Assembly: GCF_002104475.1 (NCBI RefSeq)
Contig: NZ_NBOF01000001.1
Coordinates: forward strand, 806,001-870,000
DNA length: 64,000 nucleotides
DNA from: Cognaticolwellia mytili
GTDB taxonomy: Bacteria; Pseudomonadota; Gammaproteobacteria; Enterobacterales; Alteromonadaceae
Direction of reading: 5' to 3'
This document shows, piece by piece, positions 35,117-44,812 of this stretch; positions within the stretch are counted from its first letter, which is position 1; every line of letters begins with the position of its first letter. The position numbers were made by a program, and so were the translations under genes. A model generated the notes under the pieces. That model did no database searches and had not been told where the DNA came from. It saw nothing but the letters and a program-made list of their open reading frames with translations.

Positions 35117-35123
35117 CTTAATG

Positions 35124-35214
35124 TGGCGGTGAGATAGAGATTTGAACTCTAGAAGGGCTACAAACCCTTGCCGGTTTTCAAGACCGGTGCTTTCGACCAC
35201 TCAGCCATCTCACC
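35124..35214 (-). tRNA. tRNA-Ser (anticodon TGA)
   Basis: A 91-nt class II tRNA. Acceptor GGTGAGA/TCTCACC, D arm with GGCTGAGTGGTCGAAAGC, anticodon stem CCGGT/ACCGG with loop CTTGAAA giving TGA, a long variable arm (CAAGGGTTTGTAGCCCTTC), T arm AGAGTTCAAATCTCT, and encoded CCA. It lies at the right edge of the accessory block. Confidence 0.96.
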
Positions 35215-35376
35215 TGAAGTTCTAAGGCATTGCTGCTTGAGAACGAGGCGGATATTAAAGGCTCGATCTTCTCTTGTAAAGCATTTATTCTATAAAAAAG
35301 TTTGTTTGCTAAAAAAAACAACAATTTGTCATTTATTTAAACAAATATGGTTGTTTTCTGTGTTTAAGGAATGTTT

Positions 35377-35973
35377 GTGAGTGAAAAAGAAATTTGTCGT
35401 TGTCCTTGGTTAGATATCACAAAACCAGATTATGTTGCTTATCATGATGATGAATGGGGTGTGCCTGTTTTTGATGATCAGAAACTATTTGAATATTTAA
35501 CACTTGAATCTGCACAAGCAGGTTTAAGTTGGTATACCATTTTAAAGCGTCGTGATGGTTACCGAGCTGCTTTTGAAAATTTTGATGTTGAAAAGGTGGC
35601 ACTGTTTACAGAAGAAAAAGTAGAAGAGCTACTACTTGATGTTGGTATTATTCGCCACAGAGGTAAAATTAACGCCGCTATTAATAATGCAAAGCTATTT
35701 ATCAGCATTCAAAAGGAATTCGGTAGTTTTAGTAATTACATGTGGGGTTTCGTTAATCATAAAACGATTGTAAACAATTGGACAACGCTTGAAGACTACC
35801 CCGCCACCTCGAAAGAATCTGATGCGTGGAGTAAAGATTTAAAAAAGCGCGGCTTTAAGTTTGTCGGCTCTACTATTTGTTATGCACACATGCAGGCTTG
35901 TGGAATGATTAATGATCACAGTCATGACTGTTACAAACGCTCACAAATTATTGATGAATTTCAACAAGGTTAA
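35377..35973 (+). CDS. tag: DNA-3-methyladenine glycosylase I
   Basis: Removes 3-methyladenine from alkylated DNA, starting base excision repair. The family pattern is complete: CRCPWL near the N-terminus, YVAYHDDEWGVPVFDD, FEYLTLESAQAGLSWYTIL, GFKFVGSTICYAHMQACG and the C-terminal DHSHDCYKR with zinc-binding His and Cys. Length about 198 matches the family (187 in E. coli). I prefer the GTG at 35377, because the AAGGA at 35366-35370 touches the ATG at 35371 with no spacer but lies six bases from the GTG. Confidence 0.95.
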   Translation: MSEKEICRCPWLDITKPDYVAYHDDEWGVPVFDDQKLFEYLTLESAQAGLSWYTILKRRDGYRAAFENFDVEKVALFTEEKVEELLLDVGIIRHRGKINAAINNAKLFISIQKEFGSFSNYMWGFVNHKTIVNNWTTLEDYPATSKESDAWSKDLKKRGFKFVGSTICYAHMQACGMINDHSHDCYKRSQIIDEFQQG

Positions 35974-36147
35974 ATGTAGCCTTTGTGATAGTAATTAAAA
36001 AAATAGCGTGCCATAATATGTCATTGTGGTTTATGATTAATTATCACTAATAAGTGGTAAACAAGTGTTTAATGTTTAATTTAACCTTGAACTTTTAACA
36101 TTTGCCCACATCTAAAAAATATAATTAGCATACTTAGAGGAAATTTT

Positions 36148-36813
36148 ATGCAATCAAATATTAGTTTAAATGCTAGTAGAAGTTCAGCGATTGAGATTAA
36201 CAAGGTATTGAAAAACACCTATATGTTACTTTCAATGACTTTGGCGTTTAGTGCCGTAACTGCTGGTGTTTCTATGGCGATGGGCTTGTCTCATATGGCT
36301 GCCTTAGTAATGACCTTAGTTTCTTTCGGTTTATTATTTGTTGTAAATAAAAATGCCGATAAAGCGAGTGGTATTTTTTGGATTTTTGCTTTCACTGGTT
36401 TAATGGGTGCCTCTTTAGGTCCAATGCTTAACCACTATGCGGCAATGCCTGGCGGTCCGTCATTAATCATGCAAGCATTAGGCGGCACAGCATTAATTTT
36501 CTTTGCACTTTCTGGTTACGCATTAACGAGCAAAAAAGACTTCTCATTTATGGGCGGCTTTTTAATGGTAGGTTTAATCGTTGCACTTATTGCCATGGTT
36601 GCGAACATCTTCTTCCAAATCCCGGCACTTTCATTAGCGATTAGTGCTGCAATTATTATGATCATGTCTGGTTTGATTCTATTTGATACAAGCCGTATTA
36701 TTCACGGTGGTGAAACAAACTACATTCGTGCAACTGTTTCTCTATACTTGAATATTTATAATATCTTCGTACACTTATTAAGCCTTTTAGGCGTTTTAGG
36801 CGGCGATGACTAA
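36148..36813 (+). CDS. yccA: Bax inhibitor-1 family inner-membrane protein, YccA-like
   Basis: A 221-residue membrane protein with seven hydrophobic segments, of the BI-1/TMBIM family. Family marks are the N-terminal VLKNTYMLLSMTLAFSAVTA and the C-terminal LILFDTSRIIHGGETNYIRA and SLYLNIYNIFVHLLSLLG, where the two conserved aspartates lie. In E. coli YccA is a substrate and modulator of the FtsH protease and lies beside tusE. Here the tus genes follow directly, after a terminator, so the neighbourhood is conserved. Start ATG has AGAGGAAATTTT upstream. Confidence 0.93.
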   Translation: MQSNISLNASRSSAIEINKVLKNTYMLLSMTLAFSAVTAGVSMAMGLSHMAALVMTLVSFGLLFVVNKNADKASGIFWIFAFTGLMGASLGPMLNHYAAMPGGPSLIMQALGGTALIFFALSGYALTSKKDFSFMGGFLMVGLIVALIAMVANIFFQIPALSLAISAAIIMIMSGLILFDTSRIIHGGETNYIRATVSLYLNIYNIFVHLLSLLGVLGGDD

Positions 36814-36881
36814 TTTTGCTCTTAACAGTTAAAAATCACGTAATGTGATTAGTAATTGTTTATACTTTACGTATAAAATAT

Positions 36882-36907
36882 AAAGCCTCAATATTGAGGC
36901 TTTTTTA
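36882..36907 (+). terminator. Terminator after yccA
   Basis: AAAGCCTCAAT/ATTGAGGCTTT is a perfect palindrome followed by six T residues. Confidence 0.92.
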
Positions 36908-36948
36908 TTACCTAAATTTAACTGATGTAGCGTGACGCAAGGCAGACT

Positions 36949-37326
36949 ATGCAAAACACTTTGGCTTTAGTGGTAACCACCCCGCCAAACAGCAATTTAA
37001 CAACCACTGCAATTAACTTAGTTAAACGTGCTATTGATAAAGACGTCGCTATTGTTGGTGTGTTCTTTTATCAAGACGGTGTGTTAAATGCCGCCAAGCA
37101 TTTATCAATCCCCAATGACGAATACCAAGCATTGCAACACTGGCAACAGCTTAGTAACGAATACCATGTGCCCCTACATTTATGTGTTAGCGCAGCAGAA
37201 AAGCGTGGTTTAACTGATGAGCTTAGTAACAACGAAAACTCAAATATCGACAAAGCTTTTATCGTTTCAGGATTAGGCGAGCTAGTTGAATTAACTAGCA
37301 AGGCAGAACGTGTGGTGCAATTATAA
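36949..37326 (+). CDS. tusD: Sulfurtransferase complex subunit TusD
   Basis: Part of the TusBCD hexamer that passes persulfide sulfur from TusA to TusE for 2-thiouridine formation in tRNA wobble bases. A DsrE-fold protein of 125 residues with the catalytic cysteine in LHLCVSAAEKRG (Cys79). The stop codon overlaps the tusC start (TAATG), so the genes are translationally linked. Confidence 0.93.
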   Translation: MQNTLALVVTTPPNSNLTTTAINLVKRAIDKDVAIVGVFFYQDGVLNAAKHLSIPNDEYQALQHWQQLSNEYHVPLHLCVSAAEKRGLTDELSNNENSNIDKAFIVSGLGELVELTSKAERVVQL

Positions 37327-37715
37327 TGTCAGCAGCAATCTATGAAGAAAAACAAACCGATAAAACTATCGCGATAGTCAATACTCAAGCCCCCTTTTCC
37401 AGCGCTGATGGTAAAGAAGCCTTAGACGCGGCATTAATATTTGGCTCTTATGAACAAGCAACCTCGCTGTTTTTTATCGGTGATGGGGTATTTCAGGTGA
37501 TCGGGGAGCAAAATGCCTCGGCAATCGAGATTAAAGACTATTTAAAAACATTCTCTGCCCTTGAGTTTTATGACATTGAAAATATATATGTTTGCCAACA
37601 GTCGTTAACGGAGCGTAATTTAATGGCGAATTTTCATATTGATAATGTTCAAGTATTAGCAAACGAAGCGTTTAGCCAGCGTTTACACCAACACAACGTG
37701 ATATATAGGTTTTAG
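37326..37715 (+). CDS. tusC: Sulfurtransferase complex subunit TusC
   Basis: DsrE/DsrF-like subunit of the TusBCD complex, 129 residues. It shows the family's IAIVNTQAPFSSADGKEALDAALI start and SLFFIGDGVFQV. It lacks a conserved catalytic cysteine, as expected for this structural subunit. It overlaps tusD by one base and is followed by tusB after 7 bp. Confidence 0.92.
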   Translation: MSAAIYEEKQTDKTIAIVNTQAPFSSADGKEALDAALIFGSYEQATSLFFIGDGVFQVIGEQNASAIEIKDYLKTFSALEFYDIENIYVCQQSLTERNLMANFHIDNVQVLANEAFSQRLHQHNVIYRF

Positions 37716-37722
37716 TTTTACT

Positions 37723-38019
37723 ATGGCAATGTTACATATTATTAGAAACTCAGGCTTTAGTAGCAGCGCATTAATGCAATGCTTAAGCATGAATTTACCA
37801 CAAGACAGCATTTTGCTAATGGATGATGGCTGTTATAATTTAAATCACCCCTTGTTACTTGCTGCGTTAGTAAAACAACCCGCGTTAAAGGTATATTTTA
37901 TTAGCCTACATGCCAGCGCCCGAGCACAAAAAACAAGTAACACTTCCTTTGTTTCAAGTACCTTAGATGACGTGCTTGAACTACTTTTTAGCCACGACAA
38001 TTCGATTACTTGGTCATGA
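37723..38019 (+). CDS. tusB: Sulfurtransferase complex subunit TusB
   Basis: DsrH-like subunit, 98 residues, beginning [20 protein letters not shown] and with the [13 protein letters not shown] segment of the family. The last codons overlap the start of tusE (ATGA). Together with tusD and tusC it completes the hexameric relay. Confidence 0.9.
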   Translation: MAMLHIIRNSGFSSSALMQCLSMNLPQDSILLMDDGCYNLNHPLLLAALVKQPALKVYFISLHASARAQKTSNTSFVSSTLDDVLELLFSHDNSITWS

Positions 38020-38348
38020 CAATTAACTATAACAATGAAACGTTAGCCACCGACAAACAGGGCTACTTACTTGATTTCACCTTGTGGAATGAAGATGTTG
38101 CCGTGTTATTGGCACAAACAGATGAAATAGAACTTAGTGAAGCCCATTGGGAAGTAATTCGCTTTGTTAGAGAATTTTACCTCACTTACAACACGTCACC
38201 TGCTATTCGTGCGTTAACGAAAGCCATGAAAGCGGAATTTGGTGAAGAAAAAGCCAGCAGTCGCTATTTGTATCGACTTTTTAAAGAGGGCCCAGCTAAA
38301 CAAGCAACAAAGTATGCGGGTTTGCCTAAACCAGCACGATGTATTTAA
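38016..38348 (+). CDS. tusE: Sulfur relay protein TusE (DsrC family)
   Basis: Accepts sulfur from TusBCD and hands it to MnmA for tRNA 2-thiouridylation. The 110-residue protein shows the DsrC marks [36 protein letters not shown] and the C-terminal arm [12 protein letters not shown] with the reactive penultimate cysteine. The other Cys of true DsrC is absent, so it is of the TusE type. Start is the ATG at 38016 that overlaps the tusB stop; an in-frame TTG at 38010 is less likely. Confidence 0.95.
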   Translation: MTINYNNETLATDKQGYLLDFTLWNEDVAVLLAQTDEIELSEAHWEVIRFVREFYLTYNTSPAIRALTKAMKAEFGEEKASSRYLYRLFKEGPAKQATKYAGLPKPARCI

Positions 38349-38426
38349 TTTATGCTTGGGCCTTTTCGTACAAGGCTACCCATATCTAATACTGACTAAA
38401 TATTATTACTTTATAAAAACAGGCAC

Positions 38427-38465
38427 AAAAAAAGCGCTAATCTAAAAGATAAGCGCTTTTAAAAA
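38427..38465. terminator. Bidirectional terminator between tusE and the long GAPDH gene
   Basis: AAAAAGCGCT and AGCGCTTTT pair around 14 nt, with A and T runs at both sides, between convergent genes. Confidence 0.85.
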
Positions 38466-38487
38466 TTCAGTACTTACAAAAGCTGAA

Positions 38488-39936
38488 TTATTTTAATGGC
38501 AATGTTGGTACTTGAATACCTGCCATTTCTAGCATTACACGTACCACTTGACAGCTATAACCAAACTCGTTGTCATACCATACGTATAGTACAGCACGAT
38601 CACCATCAACAATCGTTGCTTGTGAATCAACAACACCAGCGTAACGTGAACCAACTAAATCAGTAGATACAATTTCAGTAGATGCTGTGTAATCAACTTG
38701 GTTTTGTAACTTAGAGTGTAAAGAGATGTTACGTAAGTAATCGTTCAACGCTTCTTTATCAGTCTCTTTTTTCAAATTCAAGTTCATGATAGCCATTGAA
38801 ACGTTTGGTGTCGGAACACGAATCGCATTACCTGTTAACAAACCTTTCAATTCTGGTAACGCTTTTGCTACTGCTTTTGCTGCACCAGTCGTACTAATAA
38901 CCATATTTAATGGCGCACTACGACCACGACGTGGCGAAGGATGATAGTTATCAATTAAGTTTTGGTCATTGGTATAAGAGTGAACTGTTTCCACGTGACC
39001 GTTACGAATACCAAATTCATCATTCAATGCTTTAAGTACAGGTGTAATTGCGTTAGTTGTACAACTTGCTGCTGATACAATTTTATCATCAGCTAGAATC
39101 ATATCTTCATTCACGCCATAAACGATATTTTTAATGTCGCCCTTCGCAGGTGCCGTAAGCAATACTTTAGCAACACCTTTAGATTGTAAATGTTGGCCTA
39201 AACCATCTTCATCACTCCAGATACCTGTATTATCAACTACTAATGCGTCATTAATGCCATATGACGTGTAATCAATATCAGCAGGTGATTTTGCATAGAT
39301 AACTTGAATGAAAGCACCATTAGCTTTTATTACATTGTTCTCTTCATCGATAGTAATGCTACCGTTGAATGCACCGTGAACCGAGTCACGACGAAGTAAG
39401 CTAGCACGTTTTGCTAAGTCACCTTCTTTACCTGGGCGCACAACAATTGCACGTAAATTTAATGTTGAGCTTGGACCAGCACGTTCAATAAGTAAACGCG
39501 CTAATAAACGACCAATACGACCAAAACCATAAAGTACAACATCTTTAGATTCGATAGCATCATCATTTTTTGAAATTGTCGCTAATTCTTTTTCTAAGAA
39601 TTGTTCAATTGAAACACCGTTTGCTTCACCTTGATATAAGTAACGATGAGCCAGTTTACCTACATCAATACGCGCAGGAGCTAATGACATATTTGCTAAT
39701 GCTTTAACGAATGGAAAGCTCTCACGCAAACGTAATTTATTTTCTTCATGTAAAGCTACAGATTTATGTGCTTTAATTATGTCAATAGCAGAAGCATTTA
39801 CTAGCGGGCGACCATAAATAGAAATTTCGATACCGTTATTTCTAAATAGTTGTCCGATGATCGGCTGCATGTTTTCAGCGAATGTTTGACGTTCTTGCCA
39901 GCTAGATTGATATTGTTCCTCAAGATGAGAAGTCAT
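38488..39936 (-). CDS. Glyceraldehyde-3-phosphate dehydrogenase, N-terminally extended type
   Basis: A 482-residue GAPDH with about 125 residues ahead of the Rossmann motif LYGFGRIGRLLARLL. The catalytic cysteine is in SAASCTTNAITP and the His in VETVHSYTNDQNLIDNYHPS. This long form occurs beside a normal GapA in Vibrio- and Shewanella-like bacteria; its direction of use (possibly gluconeogenic or NADP-linked) is not clear from sequence. It is distinct from gapA at 42745: the extension MTSHLEEQYQSSWQERQTF and many insertions are unlike it. It is divergent from the DUF2989 lipoprotein gene. Confidence 0.92.
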   Translation of the reverse strand: MTSHLEEQYQSSWQERQTFAENMQPIIGQLFRNNGIEISIYGRPLVNASAIDIIKAHKSVALHEENKLRLRESFPFVKALANMSLAPARIDVGKLAHRYLYQGEANGVSIEQFLEKELATISKNDDAIESKDVVLYGFGRIGRLLARLLIERAGPSSTLNLRAIVVRPGKEGDLAKRASLLRRDSVHGAFNGSITIDEENNVIKANGAFIQVIYAKSPADIDYTSYGINDALVVDNTGIWSDEDGLGQHLQSKGVAKVLLTAPAKGDIKNIVYGVNEDMILADDKIVSAASCTTNAITPVLKALNDEFGIRNGHVETVHSYTNDQNLIDNYHPSPRRGRSAPLNMVISTTGAAKAVAKALPELKGLLTGNAIRVPTPNVSMAIMNLNLKKETDKEALNDYLRNISLHSKLQNQVDYTASTEIVSTDLVGSRYAGVVDSQATIVDGDRAVLYVWYDNEFGYSCQVVRVMLEMAGIQVPTLPLK

Positions 39937-40089
39937 TGCGTAAACCTTTTATTTCAGTCAATTGAACGATGGGTTATTATATTATAAAGAATATAAGTAC
40001 TAATAACTAAATGCGGCGCATATTGTAATCTAACATGAATTATTTCGCCACCAGTTACAAAAATTTTTCAGGGATATATAGAGAATAAG

Positions 40090-40893
40090 ATGAATTTTTA
40101 TAAATTAGCGACTTTTTTACCTTTTTTCACTTTAATGGCTTGCGATAACGGACCTAATTTTGCTGAGCTATGTCAACAACACCCCGAAATATGTAAAGAA
40201 TTTCAAGAAGACACTTGGTGTAAACGAGAACGTACTGTTGTTGGTTTTGCTAACTTAGATCACAAACTTGAAGCCAGTGACGGTAATAAATACCAACAAC
40301 TTATTGCTTATGAAGGTTATGAGAAATGTATGCATCACGCTTCAATGATTGAGCATATCAAACTTAAAATAAAAAAAACGATTCGAACTAATAATGTTTT
40401 TAAAGCTCGTGATCAAATCAAAGCTATATCACTTGCCACACGTGATTCTGAACACCCAGATTTACTTTATTATCATTGGTCACGTTATTTAAACGAGGCC
40501 TCACTTGATAAATTTGTAGCCCTAGAAGGTAGTGAGCTATTAGAACGACCAAACCGACAAGTTAATTTGGCTAGCTATTATGCTAAACGTGACCCAACTA
40601 AAACATTAAAATTGCTTTATCATGCATTAGAGCTTTATCCCAATGAAGCTAAGTTAGATACGGAAATATTTAAGTCAATCGCCAGTATATTTGCTGACAG
40701 AAAAGAATATAAACAAGCCTATGTTTGGTCGAAAATATTGCACACATATGCGCCAGAAGACACTGAAATTAGTGATAAAACATTAAAAAATTATATTGAA
40801 GGTTATGGCTTAAATGGGGACTTACTTAATAAAGTAGCTGATGCCACTCTCAATAAAATTAGCACAGGGACATTTGTCTCACCTCATACTTAA
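40090..40893 (+). CDS. DUF2989 lipoprotein
   Basis: A 267-residue lipoprotein with signal peptide and lipobox LMAC (Cys18). The mature part has a Cys-rich beginning (FAELCQQHPEICKEFQEDTWCKRERT) and TPR-like helical pairs in the second half (KTLKLLYHALELYPNEAKLD and SIFADRKEYKQAYVWSKIL). This matches the DUF2989 family of gammaproteobacteria, function unknown. It is divergent from the long GAPDH gene, sharing a 153-bp promoter gap. Confidence 0.75.
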   Translation: MNFYKLATFLPFFTLMACDNGPNFAELCQQHPEICKEFQEDTWCKRERTVVGFANLDHKLEASDGNKYQQLIAYEGYEKCMHHASMIEHIKLKIKKTIRTNNVFKARDQIKAISLATRDSEHPDLLYYHWSRYLNEASLDKFVALEGSELLERPNRQVNLASYYAKRDPTKTLKLLYHALELYPNEAKLDTEIFKSIASIFADRKEYKQAYVWSKILHTYAPEDTEISDKTLKNYIEGYGLNGDLLNKVADATLNKISTGTFVSPHT

Positions 40894-40914
40894 GCTTTAT
40901 TGTTGGTAAATATT

Positions 40915-40940
40915 AAAAAGGCAGCCTTAGCTGCCTTTTT
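40915..40940. terminator. Bidirectional terminator after the DUF2989 gene
   Basis: AAAAAGGCAGC and GCTGCCTTTTT form a perfect 11-bp stem around CTTA between convergent genes. Confidence 0.95.
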
Positions 40941-40970
40941 AATATTTAATTTTCTAGCTACATTAACTCT

Positions 40971-42500
40971 CTAGCCAATTTCATTCAGATCACGTTTATT
41001 GCTTGACCAATTAACATGAAACTTCTTACCAACAGGTTTATCAACCCGTTCAAAAGTATGTGCACCAAAGAAGTCTCGCTGGCCTTGCAATAAGTTTGCC
41101 GGTAATACCGCGCAGCGCATCGAGTCGTAGTAGGATAGCGCTGAAGATATAGCGCCCGTTGGAATACCCATTAAAGCAGAGTTTGAAACTGCCTTGCGCC
41201 AGTTTAATTGGTGCTTACATAACTGTTCAGCGAAAAAATCATCAAGCAATAAATTATCAAGTTCGGGATTACGCTCAAACGCTTGGGTGATTGACTGTAA
41301 AAACACTGCGCGAATAATGCAACCTGCCCGCCAAATTTTAGCAATACTAGCAAAGTCTAATTGCCAGTTATGCTCTTTTTCCGCTAATTTCATTAATTGA
41401 AAACCTTGTGCATAGGCACAAATTTTTGCACAGTAAATAGCATCTTGCAGCTGGTCAGTAAAATCTGTTTTTTCTTGTTCAGAAAAGCTTTGTGCTTCAG
41501 GGCCAGACAATACCGATGAGGCGTGCACACGTAAGTCTTTAAATGACGAGATAGAGCGCGCATAAACTGCTTGTGCAATAGTGGGCGCTGGTGTGCCTAG
41601 CTCTAAACTGCTCATGGCAGTCCATAACCCTGTCCCCTTTTGCCCTGCTTTATCTAAAATTAAATCAACCAGTGGTGTATTGTCATCTCCAACTTTATGG
41701 CGTAATACCTCAACAGATATTTCCATTAAATAGCTATCTAATGGGCCATTATTCCACTTCTCAAATATATCGGCTATTGCTGAACTGTCTAGCCCTAAAC
41801 CATCGCGTAACATTTGATAAGCTTCACAAATAATTTGCATATCTGCATATTCAATACCGTTATGTACCATTTTTACATAATGACCCGCACCAGCAGGACC
41901 AATATAAGCTGCACATGGCTCGCCTTCAGTAACCACATCGCCAGGTTTGGTACGCTCAATAGGCTTGCCCGTCTCAGCATCAACCTTTGCGGCAATCGCT
42001 TGCCAAATAGGTTTAATTCTTGTCCACGCATATGGTGAGCCACTTGGCATAAGCGCTGGACCAAAACGCGCACCCACTTCACCACCAGATACCGCTGAAG
42101 AGAAAAGAATAAAATTGTTTTTATACTTTTTCTCACGTGCAACGGTATCAACCCATAAGCTATTACCTGTATCAATAACTATGTCGTCAGGTTGAATACC
42201 AGCGCCTATCAGGTTTTCACAGACTTGATCAACAGGAGCACCGGCAGGAACAGATAAAACAATTAAATGCGGTGGTTTTAAACACGATAATAGCTCGGTA
42301 TAAGAAGAGCAGCCAATAACTCGCGCTGTTGATGAACCACTTTCTGTTTTGTCTTGCGCGATAGCATCTTCTACTTTGGCAATATCAAGATCAAAAGCGG
42401 CAATACTAAAACCATTATCAGCAAGGTTAAGTACGAGATTTTTACCCATGACGCCTAAACCGATAAAGCCAATATCACATAAGTTGTTGTGCTGTGTCAT
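40971..42500 (-). CDS. gnd: 6-phosphogluconate dehydrogenase, decarboxylating
   Basis: Oxidative pentose phosphate enzyme converting 6-phosphogluconate to ribulose 5-phosphate. The NADP motif is GFIGLGVMGKNLVLNLADNG (11-30), followed by SAVSGGEVGARFGPALMPSG, the catalytic-lysine region GAGHYVKMVHNGIEYADMQ, and GTGLWTAMSSLELGTPAPTI. Length 509 is above E. coli Gnd (468), typical of the longer class. It is placed back to back with gapA and near the zwf-pgl-edd cluster, so 6-phosphogluconate can go to either pathway. Confidence 0.95.
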   Translation of the reverse strand: MTQHNNLCDIGFIGLGVMGKNLVLNLADNGFSIAAFDLDIAKVEDAIAQDKTESGSSTARVIGCSSYTELLSCLKPPHLIVLSVPAGAPVDQVCENLIGAGIQPDDIVIDTGNSLWVDTVAREKKYKNNFILFSSAVSGGEVGARFGPALMPSGSPYAWTRIKPIWQAIAAKVDAETGKPIERTKPGDVVTEGEPCAAYIGPAGAGHYVKMVHNGIEYADMQIICEAYQMLRDGLGLDSSAIADIFEKWNNGPLDSYLMEISVEVLRHKVGDDNTPLVDLILDKAGQKGTGLWTAMSSLELGTPAPTIAQAVYARSISSFKDLRVHASSVLSGPEAQSFSEQEKTDFTDQLQDAIYCAKICAYAQGFQLMKLAEKEHNWQLDFASIAKIWRAGCIIRAVFLQSITQAFERNPELDNLLLDDFFAEQLCKHQLNWRKAVSNSALMGIPTGAISSALSYYDSMRCAVLPANLLQGQRDFFGAHTFERVDKPVGKKFHVNWSSNKRDLNEIG

Positions 42501-42707
42501 AAAAAGTCCACATTATATAAAGGTAAAGTGCAGATGATCCAACTTGACTAAGGTGAATAAATGCGTATTTAAAGTGCCGAGTATACCAACATTTTTTGTT
42601 GTCTGGCTTAATAGCCGGTATTTTAGTAACAATACGTAATAAAACAAGTCTTAAATCAACATTTATTCTATTCCGTGGATTTATTACTTGTAATTTACTA
42701 AAAATGA

Positions 42708-42722
42708 TGTAATTTTACTACA
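42708..42722. promoter_or_regulatory. Probable HexR operator upstream of gapA
   Basis: TGTAATTTTACTACA, a TGTA...TACA palindrome close to the HexR consensus known from gammaproteobacteria. It ends 22 bp before the gapA start. A weaker half-match, TGTAATTTACTAAAA, lies just upstream at 42689-42703. The hexR gene is 7.4 kb away. Confidence 0.8.
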
Positions 42723-42735
42723 TAATTATATTTGA

Positions 42736-43743
<1,008 letters not shown>

Positions 43744-43790
43744 GCACTTTACGAAGTTAAGTACTAACAGTTAAAGCAGCACTTAGCATA

Positions 43791-43815
43791 AGCCAGATTA
43801 ATTTCTGGCTTTTTT
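43791..43815 (+). terminator. Terminator after gapA
   Basis: AGCCAGA/TCTGGCT stem around TTAATT followed by six T residues. Confidence 0.9.
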
Positions 43816-43914
43816 ATGTCTATTTCTTTATTTCTGCGTCCAAGTAAACTTCATGTTTATATGTGTGCTAGCAAGTGTTTAGCTTTTAAACGAATATATT
43901 AGGGACTTTCATCA

Positions 43915-44043
43915 TTGAAATTACGAAACAACCGCCGAGTTGGTCGTTTTCCATACTTTAATGAAAGAAAGCAACAAAAATTAAAGGTTGAATTACACGC
44001 TCGCCTTATAAAAATCACCACATTAGGTCCACTAGCTATGTAA
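43915..44043 (+). CDS. Possible 42-residue basic protein
   Basis: A frame starting with TTG at 43915 (AGGG about 10 bases upstream) encodes a basic peptide, MKLRNNRRVGRF then PYFNERKQQKLKVELHARL, ending at 44043. It lies between the gapA terminator and a hairpin at 44063, so it could be its own transcript. No ATG is available and I recognise no family; it may be noise. Confidence 0.3.
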   Translation: MKLRNNRRVGRFPYFNERKQQKLKVELHARLIKITTLGPLAM

Positions 44044-44062
44044 TTATTAAATTTTAGGCATA

Positions 44063-44091
44063 AAAAAATCAGTCAAAAGCCTGATTTTTAT
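44063..44091. terminator. Hairpin between the small plus-strand frame and eda
   Basis: AAAAATCAG/CTGATTTTT stem around TCAAAAGC with A and T runs on both sides. It can end the zwf-eda transcript and any rightward transcript. Confidence 0.85.
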
Positions 44092-44146
44092 TAAATATAT
44101 GTCATAAATTGCCATGTAATTAAACTAGACAATCACACCATTACAG

Positions 44147-44794
44147 TTATTTTACGTGGTTTAGCACTTGCTTAGCTAAGCGAGTCACTTCTTGCCAGTT
44201 GCCATTTTGAACAATTTCATCCGATACAAGCCATGAGCCACCACAACATGCAACATTAGGCAATGCCAGATAATCACGTACATTATTTAGGTTGATACCG
44301 CCAGTTGGACAAAACTTAATGTCCGGAAACGGCCCACTGATAGACTGTATAGCCTTTACGCCTCCCGATGCTTCAGCAGGGAAAAACTTCAAGTGATCAT
44401 AGCCGAAATCTATACCATCCATCAATTCTGAAATAGATGAAATACCAGGGATCAGAGCAGTATTGCCCTCTTTACCCGCTTGTAATAAGTCTTTCGTTAA
44501 ACCTGGGCTAATAGCAAATTTAGCACCTGCATCGGCTGAACGTTGCAATAATTCGCGATTTGTCACTGTACCTGCGCCCACTACCGCTTCTGGTAAGTGT
44601 TTTGCAATCGTACTAATAACATCTAGTGCTGCTGGTGTTCGTAAAGTCACTTCCAGTACTTTAATATCTGCCGCTAATAGAGCTTCTGCGATCGGTAATG
44701 CATCTTTAACATCTTTAATCACCAACACAGGTACAATTGGACCCATGGCAAAAAGGTCGCTTGGCTGTACTTGCCAATTATTTGATAACGTCAT
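44147..44794 (-). CDS. eda: KHG/KDPG aldolase
   Basis: Last enzyme of the Entner-Doudoroff pathway, splitting KDPG into pyruvate and glyceraldehyde 3-phosphate. The Schiff-base lysine is in YDHLKFFPAEASGG, the glutamate in VLEVTLRTP, and the phosphate site in FCPTGGINLNNVRDYL. The length of 215 matches the family (213 in E. coli). It ends a five-gene operon zwf-pgl-edd-glk-eda. Confidence 0.96.
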   Translation of the reverse strand: MTLSNNWQVQPSDLFAMGPIVPVLVIKDVKDALPIAEALLAADIKVLEVTLRTPAALDVISTIAKHLPEAVVGAGTVTNRELLQRSADAGAKFAISPGLTKDLLQAGKEGNTALIPGISSISELMDGIDFGYDHLKFFPAEASGGVKAIQSISGPFPDIKFCPTGGINLNNVRDYLALPNVACCGGSWLVSDEIVQNGNWQEVTRLAKQVLNHVK

Positions 44795-44812
44795 ATTCCC
44801 TCTTAATACTCT

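Noticed and set aside
34100-35214. A serine-tRNA-targeting integrase gene
   Set aside because: No tyrosine recombinase or other integrase frame is present anywhere between radD and tRNA-Ser, so the island claim rests only on content and the tRNA remnant.
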